Shown piece after piece: positions 10,984 through 21,429 of a stretch of 64,000 nt of DNA. Location of the stretch: NCBI RefSeq assembly GCF_030272615.1, contig NC_081408.1, positions 198,302,841 through 198,366,840 on the forward strand, in the 5' to 3' direction. The DNA comes from Cryptomeria japonica. Taxonomy: Eukaryota; Streptophyta; Pinopsida; Cupressales; Cupressaceae. Position 1 is the stretch's first letter; every line of letters starts with the position of its first letter. A program made the translations under genes and the position numbers. The notes below the pieces were generated by a model. That model had not been told where the DNA came from. It ran no database searches and saw only the letters and a program-made list of their open reading frames with translations.

Positions 10984-12128
10984 TGTTACTACTTATCAAG
11001 TTGCCATTAGTTTTATGTCAAAGTTATACTATATACTCTAGTCGGTTATCTCTACCAAGACATTCAGTCGGTATGAACAGTCTAGTTGGTTAAAGAAGAA
11101 AGTAAGTCTCAAAATGTAGTATACACTGAGATGTCTACCGAGTATCATTTCATGTCTACCGAGCAGCAAAGATGACACACCAAGTTGATATACACCGAGT
11201 GAAACGTGTTACCAGATTCATTGAACCTGGACATGCATATGAAAACGTGTTACAAGATCGAGGCACATCTAACCGTTATCACATTGGAAATTGCACTTAA
11301 AGATTGTGTATGATTTTGAGGTCATCTAGCCAATGAAATAATTTGCATGGTTATTCATTTGATAAATCATATTTGTAAGATCGAAGCAATGAATGGATCA
11401 TCGTCATAAGAGATCTATTTGTACAGCATGAGTGAAGAATTAAATGGTGAGTGTGTGTGCAAGAGTGTAAGAAGACTATTACAGAGACATAGAGGTCATC
11501 GAGAAGGTTTTCAAAGAACAGTCGAAGAACAGAGTAAATAGGAGGGTTTACCGAGTTACTATATGGGTTACCGAGGTATGCTATAAGCAAGGTAACTTAT
11601 TCTGAGCACATAGAATCTGCTATAACATTCCAGATATAAAGTTGCAGATATTTGTAATGATTTTATTGTAATATTTTGAAGTTGTAAGAGAAACCTTTAA
11701 TAGGGTAAAAGACTTTAATCAAGTCTATAAATTGTAAAGCCTCTAACTAGGTGCAACATTTAGTTTAAGTGTTGTGAAATCCTTTAGCAAGGTAGATCTA
11801 ACAGATCTTGATACTCCTAACAGGGTAAGCTATCAGAAATAGCTAAACATGTAGCTCTAACCGAGCACTCTTTATTATTGCAGTAGTGAAGTTGTGGGTG
11901 CCATCCCCACCGCAATTTTTCTCTCTAACCAAGAGTTTCTGTGTAACCAAAATATATGTGTTATGGAGTGAATCATGTATGATTGTTATCTATTTGTTTT
12001 AGATTTATATTATGTTACTCCACTATTCAGTTTATACATAACAGTAAAGTTATTATTGAAGAAAAGTTTTGGAGTACTGATTCACCCCTCCCCTCTCAGT
12101 ACATTAGATTTCCATATTGGGCCTAACG
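10984..12128 (+). repeat. E2 5' LTR
   Basis: 1145 bp, direct copy of 17855-18999. Its last base is G where the right LTR has A (CTAACG versus CTAACA). The PBS follows 2 bp later. Confidence 0.93.
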
Positions 12129-12130
12129 AT

Positions 12131-12142
12131 TGGTATCAGAGC
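12131..12142 (+). other. E2 primer-binding site (initiator tRNA-Met)
   Basis: TGGTATCAGAGC follows the 5' LTR; it is the complement of the 3' end of initiator tRNA-Met. Confidence 0.9.
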
Positions 12143-12190
12143 TTGAATCTTGGAAAAGGGTTTAACTGCCTAAAGAGAAAGATCTTATCA

Positions 12191-13542
12191 ATGGATGGCT
12201 ATAAACAATCTCGTAGGATTGTGTATCTGCAAGAAGAACTGGATCATGCTTATCAAGTGATTGCAGACATGCAAAGACAAATGCAAAAATCTCTGAAAGT
12301 AAGAAGAAGATTATCGGATGATTTGCAAGACTCTCAAGAGTTAGTGGAACAAATTGAGACATCATCTGAGAACAATATATCTGAAGAAACTGAAGAAATG
12401 ATTAGAATATTGAAAGAAAAGAACAAAGCACTGGCTGATCAACTGAAAGCAATGAAAAGAGAACATGAACATTTCAACACACAGATGACTGAAAATCTTG
12501 ATGCATTGAGGACAACCGAGGATAAAGTAAGAGATCTATAAAAAGAGAAACATCAACTTGAAGTCTTAGTATCTGATAAGAATGATGAAATCACAAGGTT
12601 GACTGGAATTCAACAAAAACTGTCAGATCAACTAGGTTATGCACATCATGGAGCAATTCTGAAAGATGATGAGAATCAAGCATTGAAACTTGAAGTATCA
12701 AGGTTGACCGTGAACTTCAATCAGAGAAGAAATCCAAAGAAACACTAAATAAGAGTTATGAAGCATCAAAGATGTTGGATGAGCAACTGAATACAAGAAG
12801 ACCCAACAAAGATGCAGGACTCGGTTACAAAGGAAAAGACTCTACCGAGAAGGGAATTCATACTACCGAGAGAGGAGAATCATCAAAGCAAGATGGAAAC
12901 AAGAATAAAATCAAAATAAAAAAGCCAATTTGCAACTACTGTGGAAATCAAGGTCACACTACCAACATGTGTCAAATCAGAAAAGGTAAGCAACTGAATG
13001 TCACTAAGCCCAAAGGTTATTGTTACAACTGCAATAAATTTGGTCACACATCTAATCAATGTAGGACAAAGTCTGTTAACAATTTTTAGAAGGCAAAATT
13101 CAAAGGGTTTTGTAAAAACTACAATAGATATGGACATAGTACCGAGAAGTGTTGGCTTAAGCAAAAGAACTATATGTGGTCTACACACCGAGAAAATGCT
13201 AGAGGTTACCGAACTCACACACATCCTTACCGACAGTATTCTGCGGTACCATGAGATTACAATACAAGGATATGGTGTGAATGTTGTGTAAGATATGGAC
13301 ATATAAGTGCCAACTGCTTTATAAGGTTTGGAATGAACAACCGAAGATCATGGAGAAATCTTGGTTTGGCATTTTTTCATTGTCATAAAGTTGGACACTT
13401 AGCTGGAGATTGCAGAGATCAACCTAGAAAAGACACTAAAGAAATCAAAGAAAAATTGAAGATGATTTGGAAAAAGAAGGAAATTGTGTCAAATGAAGAA
13501 AGCACCTTACCTACTGAGTTAGGTGCACCTAATCCAAATTAA
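12191..13542 (+). pseudogene. E2 gag-like protein: coiled coil plus five zinc knuckles
   Basis: The frame opens with MDGYKQSRRIVYLQEELDHA. It continues as a Glu/Lys/Gln-rich heptad-like coiled coil to a TAA at 12539-12541, and beyond it in the same frame to about 12710. A frameshift near 12712 then leads into a frame read to 13542. That part holds five Zn-knuckle units of C-x2-C-x4-H-x4-C type, at about 12931, 13024, 13111, 13276 and 13375. The first, second and fourth keep all ligands. The third has Tyr for the second Cys and the fifth has Phe for the first Cys. Further stops are TAG at 13087-13089 and TGA near 13249. In the family such proteins package RNA; plant gag usually has one or two knuckles. 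Confidence 0.82.
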
Positions 13543-14086
13543 TCGGTGAAGGGATTGCATTCTCTCAAGGTTAAATCTTAACAGTTCCTATTTTATCATG
13601 TACTTAATTCAAATCTGCATAATTAAGATGTATTAGTAAGTTTGAAATTCTATCAGTCTTTTGAAGCACTATACAAGAAACCTATCAAGTCGATGAATAC
13701 AGGAAGCCTATCCAGTTGGTGAGTGAAGGAAGTTTGGTTACTCAGTTAAAATAGAAAAAGGAGAGTAAATCGGTTAAAGAGGAACCGAGTGCATTTAATG
13801 TTTTTGACCTAACCCGCACAGAGTCCGATAAGGCATATTGTGTACTTAAAAGAATTTTCGCGGTCATTTTCAACTTACCAAGTTTTTGAGAGAGCAGAGC
13901 AGAGCGAACCCAAGGCGATCGAACCTCCTACAAAGAAATTCAAGGTATTTACATCAATCTCAATGCATTGTTAAGTTGGTTTACCGATCTTATCTAGTTG
14001 CCATTATCTGCTAAGTATAAACCGCCAGTCGTTTGAAAATCCTAAAACCCTAAGGATTCTTTGTTAGCTTTTATCTGAAGTCTACA
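13543..14086. other. E2 spacer between gag-like and accessory genes
   Basis: Non-coding. GAAATTCAAGGTATTTAC near 13937 could be a splice donor context, and the accessory ATG follows 100-150 bp later; an intron or an internal promoter is possible but cannot be shown. Confidence 0.45.
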
Positions 14087-17000
14087 ATGGTGCCCAAGAT
14101 CCAAGATCCCATAGTTGTCAAGAATGTAGAGAAGCCCTCACTAAAATACTCTTTGACTCCCAAAGTTGCATCAGAACCGGATGACAAAACTGCCTTTTCA
14201 CTCATCCCGGATAGAGTGTTGTTAGTCGAGGATGTGAGATTCTTCACCAAATGTCGTGTTGAAGAACTCGATCATGTTGAAATTAAAGACACCTATGATG
14301 AGTTGTGCACCGATGGTAAATTGAATAGCAAGTATGAACACATCAAGATCAAGGGATTAACTGAAGCCCTAACCTATCCCCATGTGTTCAAACCCCAGTG
14401 GGTCAAGTTTGTTCTAAGCAGAGTTCACGATGATTTCATGTGGCTAGGAGAGCAACCATTTAAGATTACCAAAGAAATCATTCATCTGCTTACCGGTTAC
14501 CCCATTTATGATCATGCCCAAGCCCCAAAGATGATATCACAGAAGGAATTGACCAGTTTAATCAGAGTGGAATCTGATTGCAGAGGATTGAAACTAAATA
14601 ATGTCACAGATGAAGAACTAAAATTTGCCATTAGGGTAATGGGTTACTGTTTCTTCCAATCGGAAAGGGAAAATAGTGTACCCTATGTAGCAGTAGACCT
14701 GGCCTACAAAATTGTGAAAAAGGGAATGAAAATTGATCTATGTGAGGTGTTGTTGAAGAACCTATTTGAAAATCTGAGCACCATCAAGTAGCTGAAGAAG
14801 AACAACTCGTCTAATACTTTAAAGTTTGGATCATTGCTGGTATGCATGTTTTTCTATTTTGAAAAATTCTTTCCATCAGTCGGTAAAGTTGTTTGGGAAC
14901 TACACCGACCAATCACGCATTAGATTAATGACTTCATCAAGAAGTTAGGAGATAATTTCAATGATATTATGGATGATTACTTTAGTAAATTTCAGGAGAA
15001 AATGCATAACAGATATAGGATTCCACCCCAGATAGTGGAGAAATACAAAAATGATATATGTTTTGAAGTTGACACCGATTACTATTATGTGAATGTTGTG
15101 GAACCGAGGACTCAATCTTTGTCACCGATGGGTTACGAGATTGACTTTGAGATCACACAATAGCAAATTGATGCATTTCTCACATTACCGAGGCATGCTA
15201 CCGAGCTAAGGTATGGAACCTATGAGGAAGTAAAGGAAAAGGTAAAATTGAGCATTGTAGTACCCAAAGCTACAAGAAAGGCAACAAAAATGATAAAGGC
15301 ATTGTCAGAGAAATTCAGAGAAGAATCTTCCTCTACACCTGTCAAAGGCACCATTGCCATTAGCAAAGAGGAATCTGAAGCCCAAGAGGCAGCTATAACA
15401 CTGAGCACTGAATTGCCTAAGGGAAAAGTGTTGAAGAGAAAGAAACAAGACACATCAAAGGCCTCACCGACTCCACCTCCAGTAAAGCAACCTAACACAA
15501 GAGCATCTGCAGCCTCACCGAGTAAGAAAACAAAAAGTGTTACTGCTCCCAAGGTAACAAAGACCTACAAGAAATCTACTCGGAGACTCATTTTGGCAAA
15601 AGAGTCTAGTGATACCGAATCAGAGGATGCAAGAAAATTCCAGATTGTCAAGAGCAAGAAGGTAAATATACATAGTGTTGAAAACTTCTGTGCTAATCTA
15701 AAAGAATATGGAGGATTTGGATCATTTAGATATGTCAAGTATGAAACCGGGAATAATGAAAAGAAGAGACAAATTGAAGAAGCTGTCATCTACACACTTC
15801 TAAAATTCCGGTTAGCTCCATTGGAACTAGCTAAGTCACTTCCAAATGAACTTTACTTGCATATTCATAATAGGTGGAAGTATGCAATGGACTCGAAGAA
15901 ACAAATTAGAGAGAGAAGTCTGGTTCATCTATTTCCTTACATGTCAGTAGCTGAAATAAAGGAACATCTGACAACCTACAACTCAAAATTTCTTGTCAAA
16001 CAAAGAGCCTTAAAACTGATGAATGGGCTGTATATTGAAGTGGAAAATGAGACAAAAGCCAAGTGGCAGGAAATTTTTAAAGTCAAGGATGCCAGTGAGC
16101 AAGCTATAGTTGAAATTGTTGATGTCACCGAGCAAGATCCTGATGTTACCAAGAAAGACCCTACTGACACCATTCAAATAGATGAAGATGTCATGGATAC
16201 AGAGGCACTGGAATAGGAAATGATAGAAGGCAATGCATATGCAAAACTTGTATCTAGTGAATCAGTCTTGGAACAAGTTCAACCTTATCCACCGATAAAA
16301 CAACCTGTCTCAACCGAAACCCCTCATGACACGGAGCAAGGCACCGAAGGTCACAAGTCTACAATAGGAGAAGGTACTACTCAAGAACAAACATCTCAAG
16401 CACCTTCTAGCACTACAAATGTTGAAACTGAGACACCGAGTACCGAGACACCAAAGGACTCTACAGAGGCTAAAGAAACTAATCAAAGTGTTGCCTCTAC
16501 CGAGCAACCTACCGAGGGTCATCAAGCCTCACAAGCCCTTGTCTTAGTTCCATCGATGAAAGGTAAAGAAAAGAAGATGAAAAAGCATAGTTTTAAAGTT
16601 GATTTGTCAAAGCCAATAGTGTTGCCCAATGTAGACATATCAAAATTAAAGGGGCAAGCACTCATTGATTTTGGTGAACTATGCAAAGCAAAGGCCAAAC
16701 AAGAGAAGCAAATGGCCATTCAAAAGAAAAATAAGGTACTTCAGAAGGTGAAAGCACTCTTAATAGATATGCTACCTGAAGCTACAGTATCAACAGATGT
16801 AGCCATCCACATTCAACTGGATGAACTCCTAACAAAGATAGAGACATCTGGAGTAGATGCATCAGAGTATTTGAGCAAGCTAAAAGACAAAGAGCTCACT
16901 GCAAAAATGATAGAAGAGGTACAGAAAGCTATAGCTATTGGCAAAGTTAAACTTGTCAAATTTATTGTTGAGTTGACTCCTCAACTCAAGCACATTCTTT

Positions 17001-17452
17001 ATTTATTTCAGAAACTCTGCACATTTTCTTTATTCATTAAAGACATTAAGAATAAAACAAAGGCAATTGAGAAAGAGATTACCGATCTCTCAAGCAAGTT
17101 GACCATAGAGCCAAATTCAATTCAAAATTTTTACACAAAGCTACAACAGCTCATGGCTCAACAATTGGACCTAAGAAATGAAGAACACAAGATCTGGATG
17201 GATATAAGGACACTTCAGACATTATTCCTTCCTCATCTTTCATCCGTCCAAGAATAGATCAACCGAGCCACCTCCTTATCTACTACACAAGATGGAAGCA
17301 CTCTAGATGGCTTAATATCACTATTGGCTAATATTCAAGCACATAATTATTTAATAGATAGTGTAAATAATGCACTCTCTGTCGCTCTCATCGAAGCCCA
17401 AACCAAGTACAAATCCATTTTTGATCAGTTACCACCCCCGAATGGTAATTAA
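14087..17452 (+). pseudogene. E2 accessory ORF (about 1121 codons, five TAG stops)
   Basis: A single frame runs from ATG 14087 to TAA 17450-17452, broken only by TAG at 14789, 14921, 15161, 16214 and 17255 and with no frameshift. The N-terminal 230 residues look globular: FMWLGEQPFKITKEIIHLLTG is followed by a helical part with YVAVDLAYKIVKKGMKIDL. This arrangement resembles LINE ORF3 in this window and accessory proteins seen in other plant retroelements. A Lys/Ser/Thr/Pro-rich stretch follows (about residues 390-500). Then come a second globular or helical segment, a Thr/Glu/Gln-rich stretch (about 720-840) and a long charged helical tail. It has no enzymatic motif. Function unknown; N- or C-terminal boundaries are inferred from frame alone. 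Confidence 0.75.
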
Positions 17453-17854
17453 GTTTCGATGTTTGTCAAAAAGGGGGAGTAATATGTTACAGTACTAGGG
17501 GGAGTGATACAGTATTGGGGGAGTGTAGTATTCAAAGCATCAAAGTATCAAATCAAACAACAAGAGTATAGTATACACGGGGAGTATACCAAGCAGAGCA
17601 CGCAGAGTATCCAAGAGCAGTGAACCAAGCAGTAAACAAAACAGTAAGCAAAGCACACAGAACAGATCACCAAGCATGCAAAATCATAAGTTTTGTACAG
17701 TATATAGAAAAGGGGAGTATATATGGATATATTATATTATTGACTATTGTATATACTGTCAGCATAGTCAAATTTTGCAAGTATATAGATTATTGAGTTA
17801 TAACTTTGAAAGTAGTTTTTGTCAAACATCTCAACTATTGTCAAAAGGGGAGAT
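17453..17854 (+). other. E2 3' untranslated region with repeated G-rich tracts and polypurine tract
   Basis: Contains AAAAAGGGGGAG (about 17469), two further GGGGGAG tracts within 50 bp, and the terminal tract TCAAAAGGGGAGAT ending at 17854 directly before the 3' LTR. The last is the probable PPT. Confidence 0.75.
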
Positions 17855-18999
17855 TGTTACTACTTATCAAGTTGCCATTAGCTTTATGTCAAAGTTATAC
17901 TATATACTCTAGTTGGTTATCTCTACCAAGACATTCAGTCGGTATGAACAGTCTAGTCGATTACAAAAGAAAGTAAGTCTCAAAATGTAGTATACACCGA
18001 GCTGTCTATCGAGTATCATTTCATGTCTATCGAGCAACAAAGATGACACACCAAGTTGATATACACCGAGTGAAACGTGTTACCAGATTCATTGAACCTG
18101 GACATGCATATGAAAATGTGTTACAAGATCGAGGCACATCTAACCATTATCACATTGGAAATTGCACTTAAAGATTGTGCATGATTTTGAGGTCATCTAA
18201 CCAATGAAATAATTTGCATGGTTATTCATTCGATAAATCATATTTGTAAGATCGAAGCAATGAATGGATCACCATCATAAGAGATCTATTTATACAGCAT
18301 GAGTGAAGAATTAAATAGTGAGTGTGTGTACATGAGTGTAAGAAGACTGTTATAGAGACACAGAGGTCACCGAGAAGGTTTTCAAAGAAAAGTTGTAGAA
18401 CAGAGTAAACAGAAGGGTTTACCGAGTTACTATATGGGTTACCGAGGTATGCTATAAGCAAGGTAACTTATTCTGAGCACATAGAATTTGCTATAACATT
18501 CCAAATGTAAAGTTGCACATATTTGTAATGATTTTATTGTAATATTTTGAAGTTGTAAGAGAAACCTTTAATAGGGTAAAAGACTCTAATCAAGTCTATA
18601 AATTGTAAAGCCTCTAACGAGGTGCAGCATTTAGTTTAAGTGTTGTGAAATCCTTTAGCAAGATAGATCTAACAGATCTTGATACTCCTAACAAGGTAAG
18701 CTATCAGAAATAGCTAAACATGTAGCTCTAACTGAGCACTCTTTATTATTGCAGTAGTGAAGTTGCGGATGCCATCCCCACCACATTTTTTCTCTCTAAC
18801 CAAGAGTTTCTGCGTAACCAAAATATATGTGTTATGGAGTGAATCATGTATGATTTTTATCTATTTGTTTTAGCTTTATATTATGTTATTGCACTATTCG
18901 GTTTATACATAATAGTAAAGTTATTATTGAAGAAAATTTTTGGAGTATTGATTCATCCCTCCCCTCTCAGTACATTAGCTTTCCATATTGGGCCTAACA
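17855..18999 (+). repeat. E2 3' LTR
   Basis: 1145 bp, same length as the 5' LTR, with scattered substitutions, many of them transitions. It is followed by CATTA, the altered target duplication, and then by the RPA1-like reading frame. Confidence 0.93.
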
Positions 19000-19004
19000 C
19001 ATTA

Positions 19005-19927
19005 TTGGTGTTGTGGTTCATGTTGGAGAGCCCTCAATAATCTGCAGAAAAGATGGAAGCAAAGTGGAAAAAAAATTGTTAAATAAATGATATGTCAACT
19101 TTACTGTCAATGTTAATTTATGGGGGGTGGCCTGGGAAGGGTTAGGTGAAGATTCAAAGAATATGCATGCAGCCCAAATAGTTGTGGTCCTTGAGGTCAC
19201 TAATGCTTGTTTTGGCTATTTCAATGGAAAGGTAATCAACACAACCATGACAACCACTTTGAATATAAACCCTTCTATCCCAAAAGCAGATACACTTATC
19301 TCGAGAGGAAACATTCCAATTGACCTTTTGCCACTGTCTTGTGTTGCTAGTCAACTTAACTCGCAATACAACAGGATGACAATCACGTCTATCTTGGAAC
19401 GTATGAGTGTCCTCTTTGAAACAGTTGAAACTACTATTAGGGCTATTGTGAGAATCATAAAAACTGATTCTTTTTGCTATACAGCCTGTCCTTTGCAATT
19501 TAACAGCAAAGAGTCTAAAAAAAAATGCATCCAACAAAATGATAATGTATGGTTTTGTTCTAGATGCCAAAATCATGTACCAGAATGCAATTACAAATAC
19601 TTATTGGAGATCATGCTTCAAGACCATATATGCTCTCTTTGGGCTACTACCTTTGATGAAGTTGGCACAAATTTGCTGAACATATCTTTCAAGGATCTTT
19701 ACATGTTGCAGTACAATTTGACTACAAACACAACTCCTCAATCTATTATCAAGGATGTGCTCTTATCCTCCTTTGTTTTCACACTTACAACAGACATGTA
19801 CAATTCAGAGATTAGGCTCAAAATGACAATCACCAAAGCAATGACTGTTGATTTCTAGGCCGAATGTACTCTTTTGCTTGCAGACATTGCTCGAATGAGT
19901 GCAGCTGCAGAAATCTACACCAATTAG
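19005..19927 (+). pseudogene. RPA1: RPA1-like third exon, right part: DBD-B, DBD-C and C-terminus
   Basis: The frame resumes with IGVVVHVGEPSIICRKDGS (DBD-B). A frameshift near 19085-19095 separates this from VNLWGVAWEGLGED and INPSIPKADTL, the later DBD-B strands. The DBD-C region then reads IIKTDSFCYTACP, CIQQNDNVWFCSRCQ, ECNYKYLLEIMLQDH and LWATTFDEVGTNLL. Its zinc ligands CxxxC and CxxC are all present. The C-terminal trimerisation part ends at TAG 19856-19858 (DF-x-AEC, probably CAG ancestrally), with AECTLLLADIARMS continuing in frame to TAG 19925-19927. Length and order match full-size RPA70. It is a pseudogene through the frameshift, stops and two retrotransposon insertions. Confidence 0.87.
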
Positions 19928-21266
19928 GTAGAATCCTTTTCATACAGATTTTGATCTTCAATGTATAGATATTTGACCAATGGTTTTCCCCACCTTTAAC
20001 AAACAAAACTATATTATCAAAGGTGGTTTATATAAACACTATCGAAACCCATGTCCTCTTGGCTATAGATAACTTTGCGATTTTGTATTTCTTTTTGTGC
20101 TACTTGAATAGTTGCTTGTAATTTTCATTATTTATATGTCATAGACCTCTCAACATTTGCACTAAAACCAGTGGCTATTCGGTTCTATGTTGTTTCCATC
20201 AATCTAAGATATGTTCAACACACTTTTTCTTCCTTCTCCCCTTCTCATTCCTATACTGTTATGGTTTTTTCTATCGTTATATTCTTGTTCAGCTTCTATG
20301 TTTTTTAAATATTATTGATTTGTACATCAATATTTATACTATGCTGCAAATAAAAAAACAAAACAAACTATACAGATAGCGCTTCCCTCCTTCGTCACCT
20401 TTTTGCAAGCTTTAACCAATCTATTGCTTAAGATTTTAATTCGATGAAGATTTTCCATCTTTATTTTTATTCTGTGCTAATAGTTATTTGTGCTCATTTT
20501 CCTTATTTCTATAAACATGCCAAAGATTACACATATATGTATCCGAGGCCATTCATTTTTCCATTTTTTGGGGTGTATTGCCATATATCTCCATGGTGTC
20601 CTATCTAATGGTACCTTTCAATATGTCCATGTGTATAGAATTTTATCTATGTCATTGTATACCAGAATTTGTTTATGTTTATTCAACACAATAGTATAGA
20701 TATGTGGCCTTCCATCCATATATACTTATATGTATTATTGTGAAGTATCCATCTAAACACTTATATCTACTTGTTGTGTGGCTACCTACAAATTCTCGTG
20801 TATGTTTAACTATGCTTAATTTTGTTTATGACTATCTATACCCAATTCTACCTATGTCTTTCTTTGAAGTCATATATACTAAAATATGTGCTTCTAGCCT
20901 ATTCTAACTCTTTGTATATATTGTAGAAAATCATTATGCCTTTGTATGGCTAGACCTTAATAATATTGAAAAAAACATTGTCGCCTATTATGCTCTTTGC
21001 TAAGCACAACATTTTCTTTCCTTATTTTGACATATGGAACTGCAAATAACTTTGCCCATCACAAAAATAGACATCTATACTCATGTATCTTCATTTAATC
21101 CAATGTAACTATATGCATGGATCTGTATATGTATATGTACCCTTTTTCCTCTGTATGTTTACAAACATATATGCTTCTATCTGTGCTTCTATAGTATTCA
21201 TTCACTGCCCTTACACAACAAAAAAGGGAACTACATTTTTCACCTTTTGCTATAAAAAAATAGGTT
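19928..21266. other. Helitron non-coding sequence 3' of the RPA1-like gene
   Basis: AT-rich sequence with TATGTATA-like tracts resembling those near the first exons. No protein or RNA gene was recognised. Confidence 0.5.
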
Positions 21267-21283
21267 GCAAATACAAAGTTGTT
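21267..21283. repeat. LINE target-site duplication, left copy
   Basis: GCAAATACAAAGTTGTT, an exact 17-bp match to 28931-28947. Confidence 0.95.
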
Positions 21284-21429
21284 TTTGATTAATGAAAAAG
21301 AAGGTTTTGAAGGGGCCCTGAAACCCTTTACAAGCAAGACTAAAACAACAAAGCCACGAGAAACAGAACAAAAGGAAAAAACTAGTGGAAAACCGAGGAA
21401 AACCCACAAAAGCCCCTAAAAGCTAGCAT

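Larger units (their letters stand above)
10984..18999 (+). mobile_element. E2: non-autonomous LTR retrotransposon with gag-like and accessory ORFs, no pol
   Basis: 8016 bp with equal-length LTRs of 1145 bp, TGTTAC...CTAACA ends, PBS TGGTATCAGAGC after the left LTR and purine tract AAAAGGGGAGA before the right LTR. Flanks are TGTTA (10979-10983) and CATTA (19000-19004), an imperfect 5-bp target duplication. The LTRs differ by about 4-5% where sampled, so it is older than Copia-1. Internally it has a gag-like gene with five zinc knuckles (12191-13542) and a long accessory frame (14087-17452). No protease, RT, RNase H or integrase motif was found on either strand, so movement must have depended on another element. 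The short motif ACCGAG recurs throughout both LTRs and interior. Confidence 0.92.

Noticed and set aside
15220-15552. Minus-strand hydrophobic open frame
   Set aside because: Shadow of the Lys/Ser/Thr-rich part of the E2 accessory ORF, which has better frame continuity on the + strand.
11351-18461. A 79-codon minus-strand frame present twice (11351-11590 and 18222-18461)
   Set aside because: It is duplicated only because it lies in both E2 LTRs; no family resemblance and antisense to the element.
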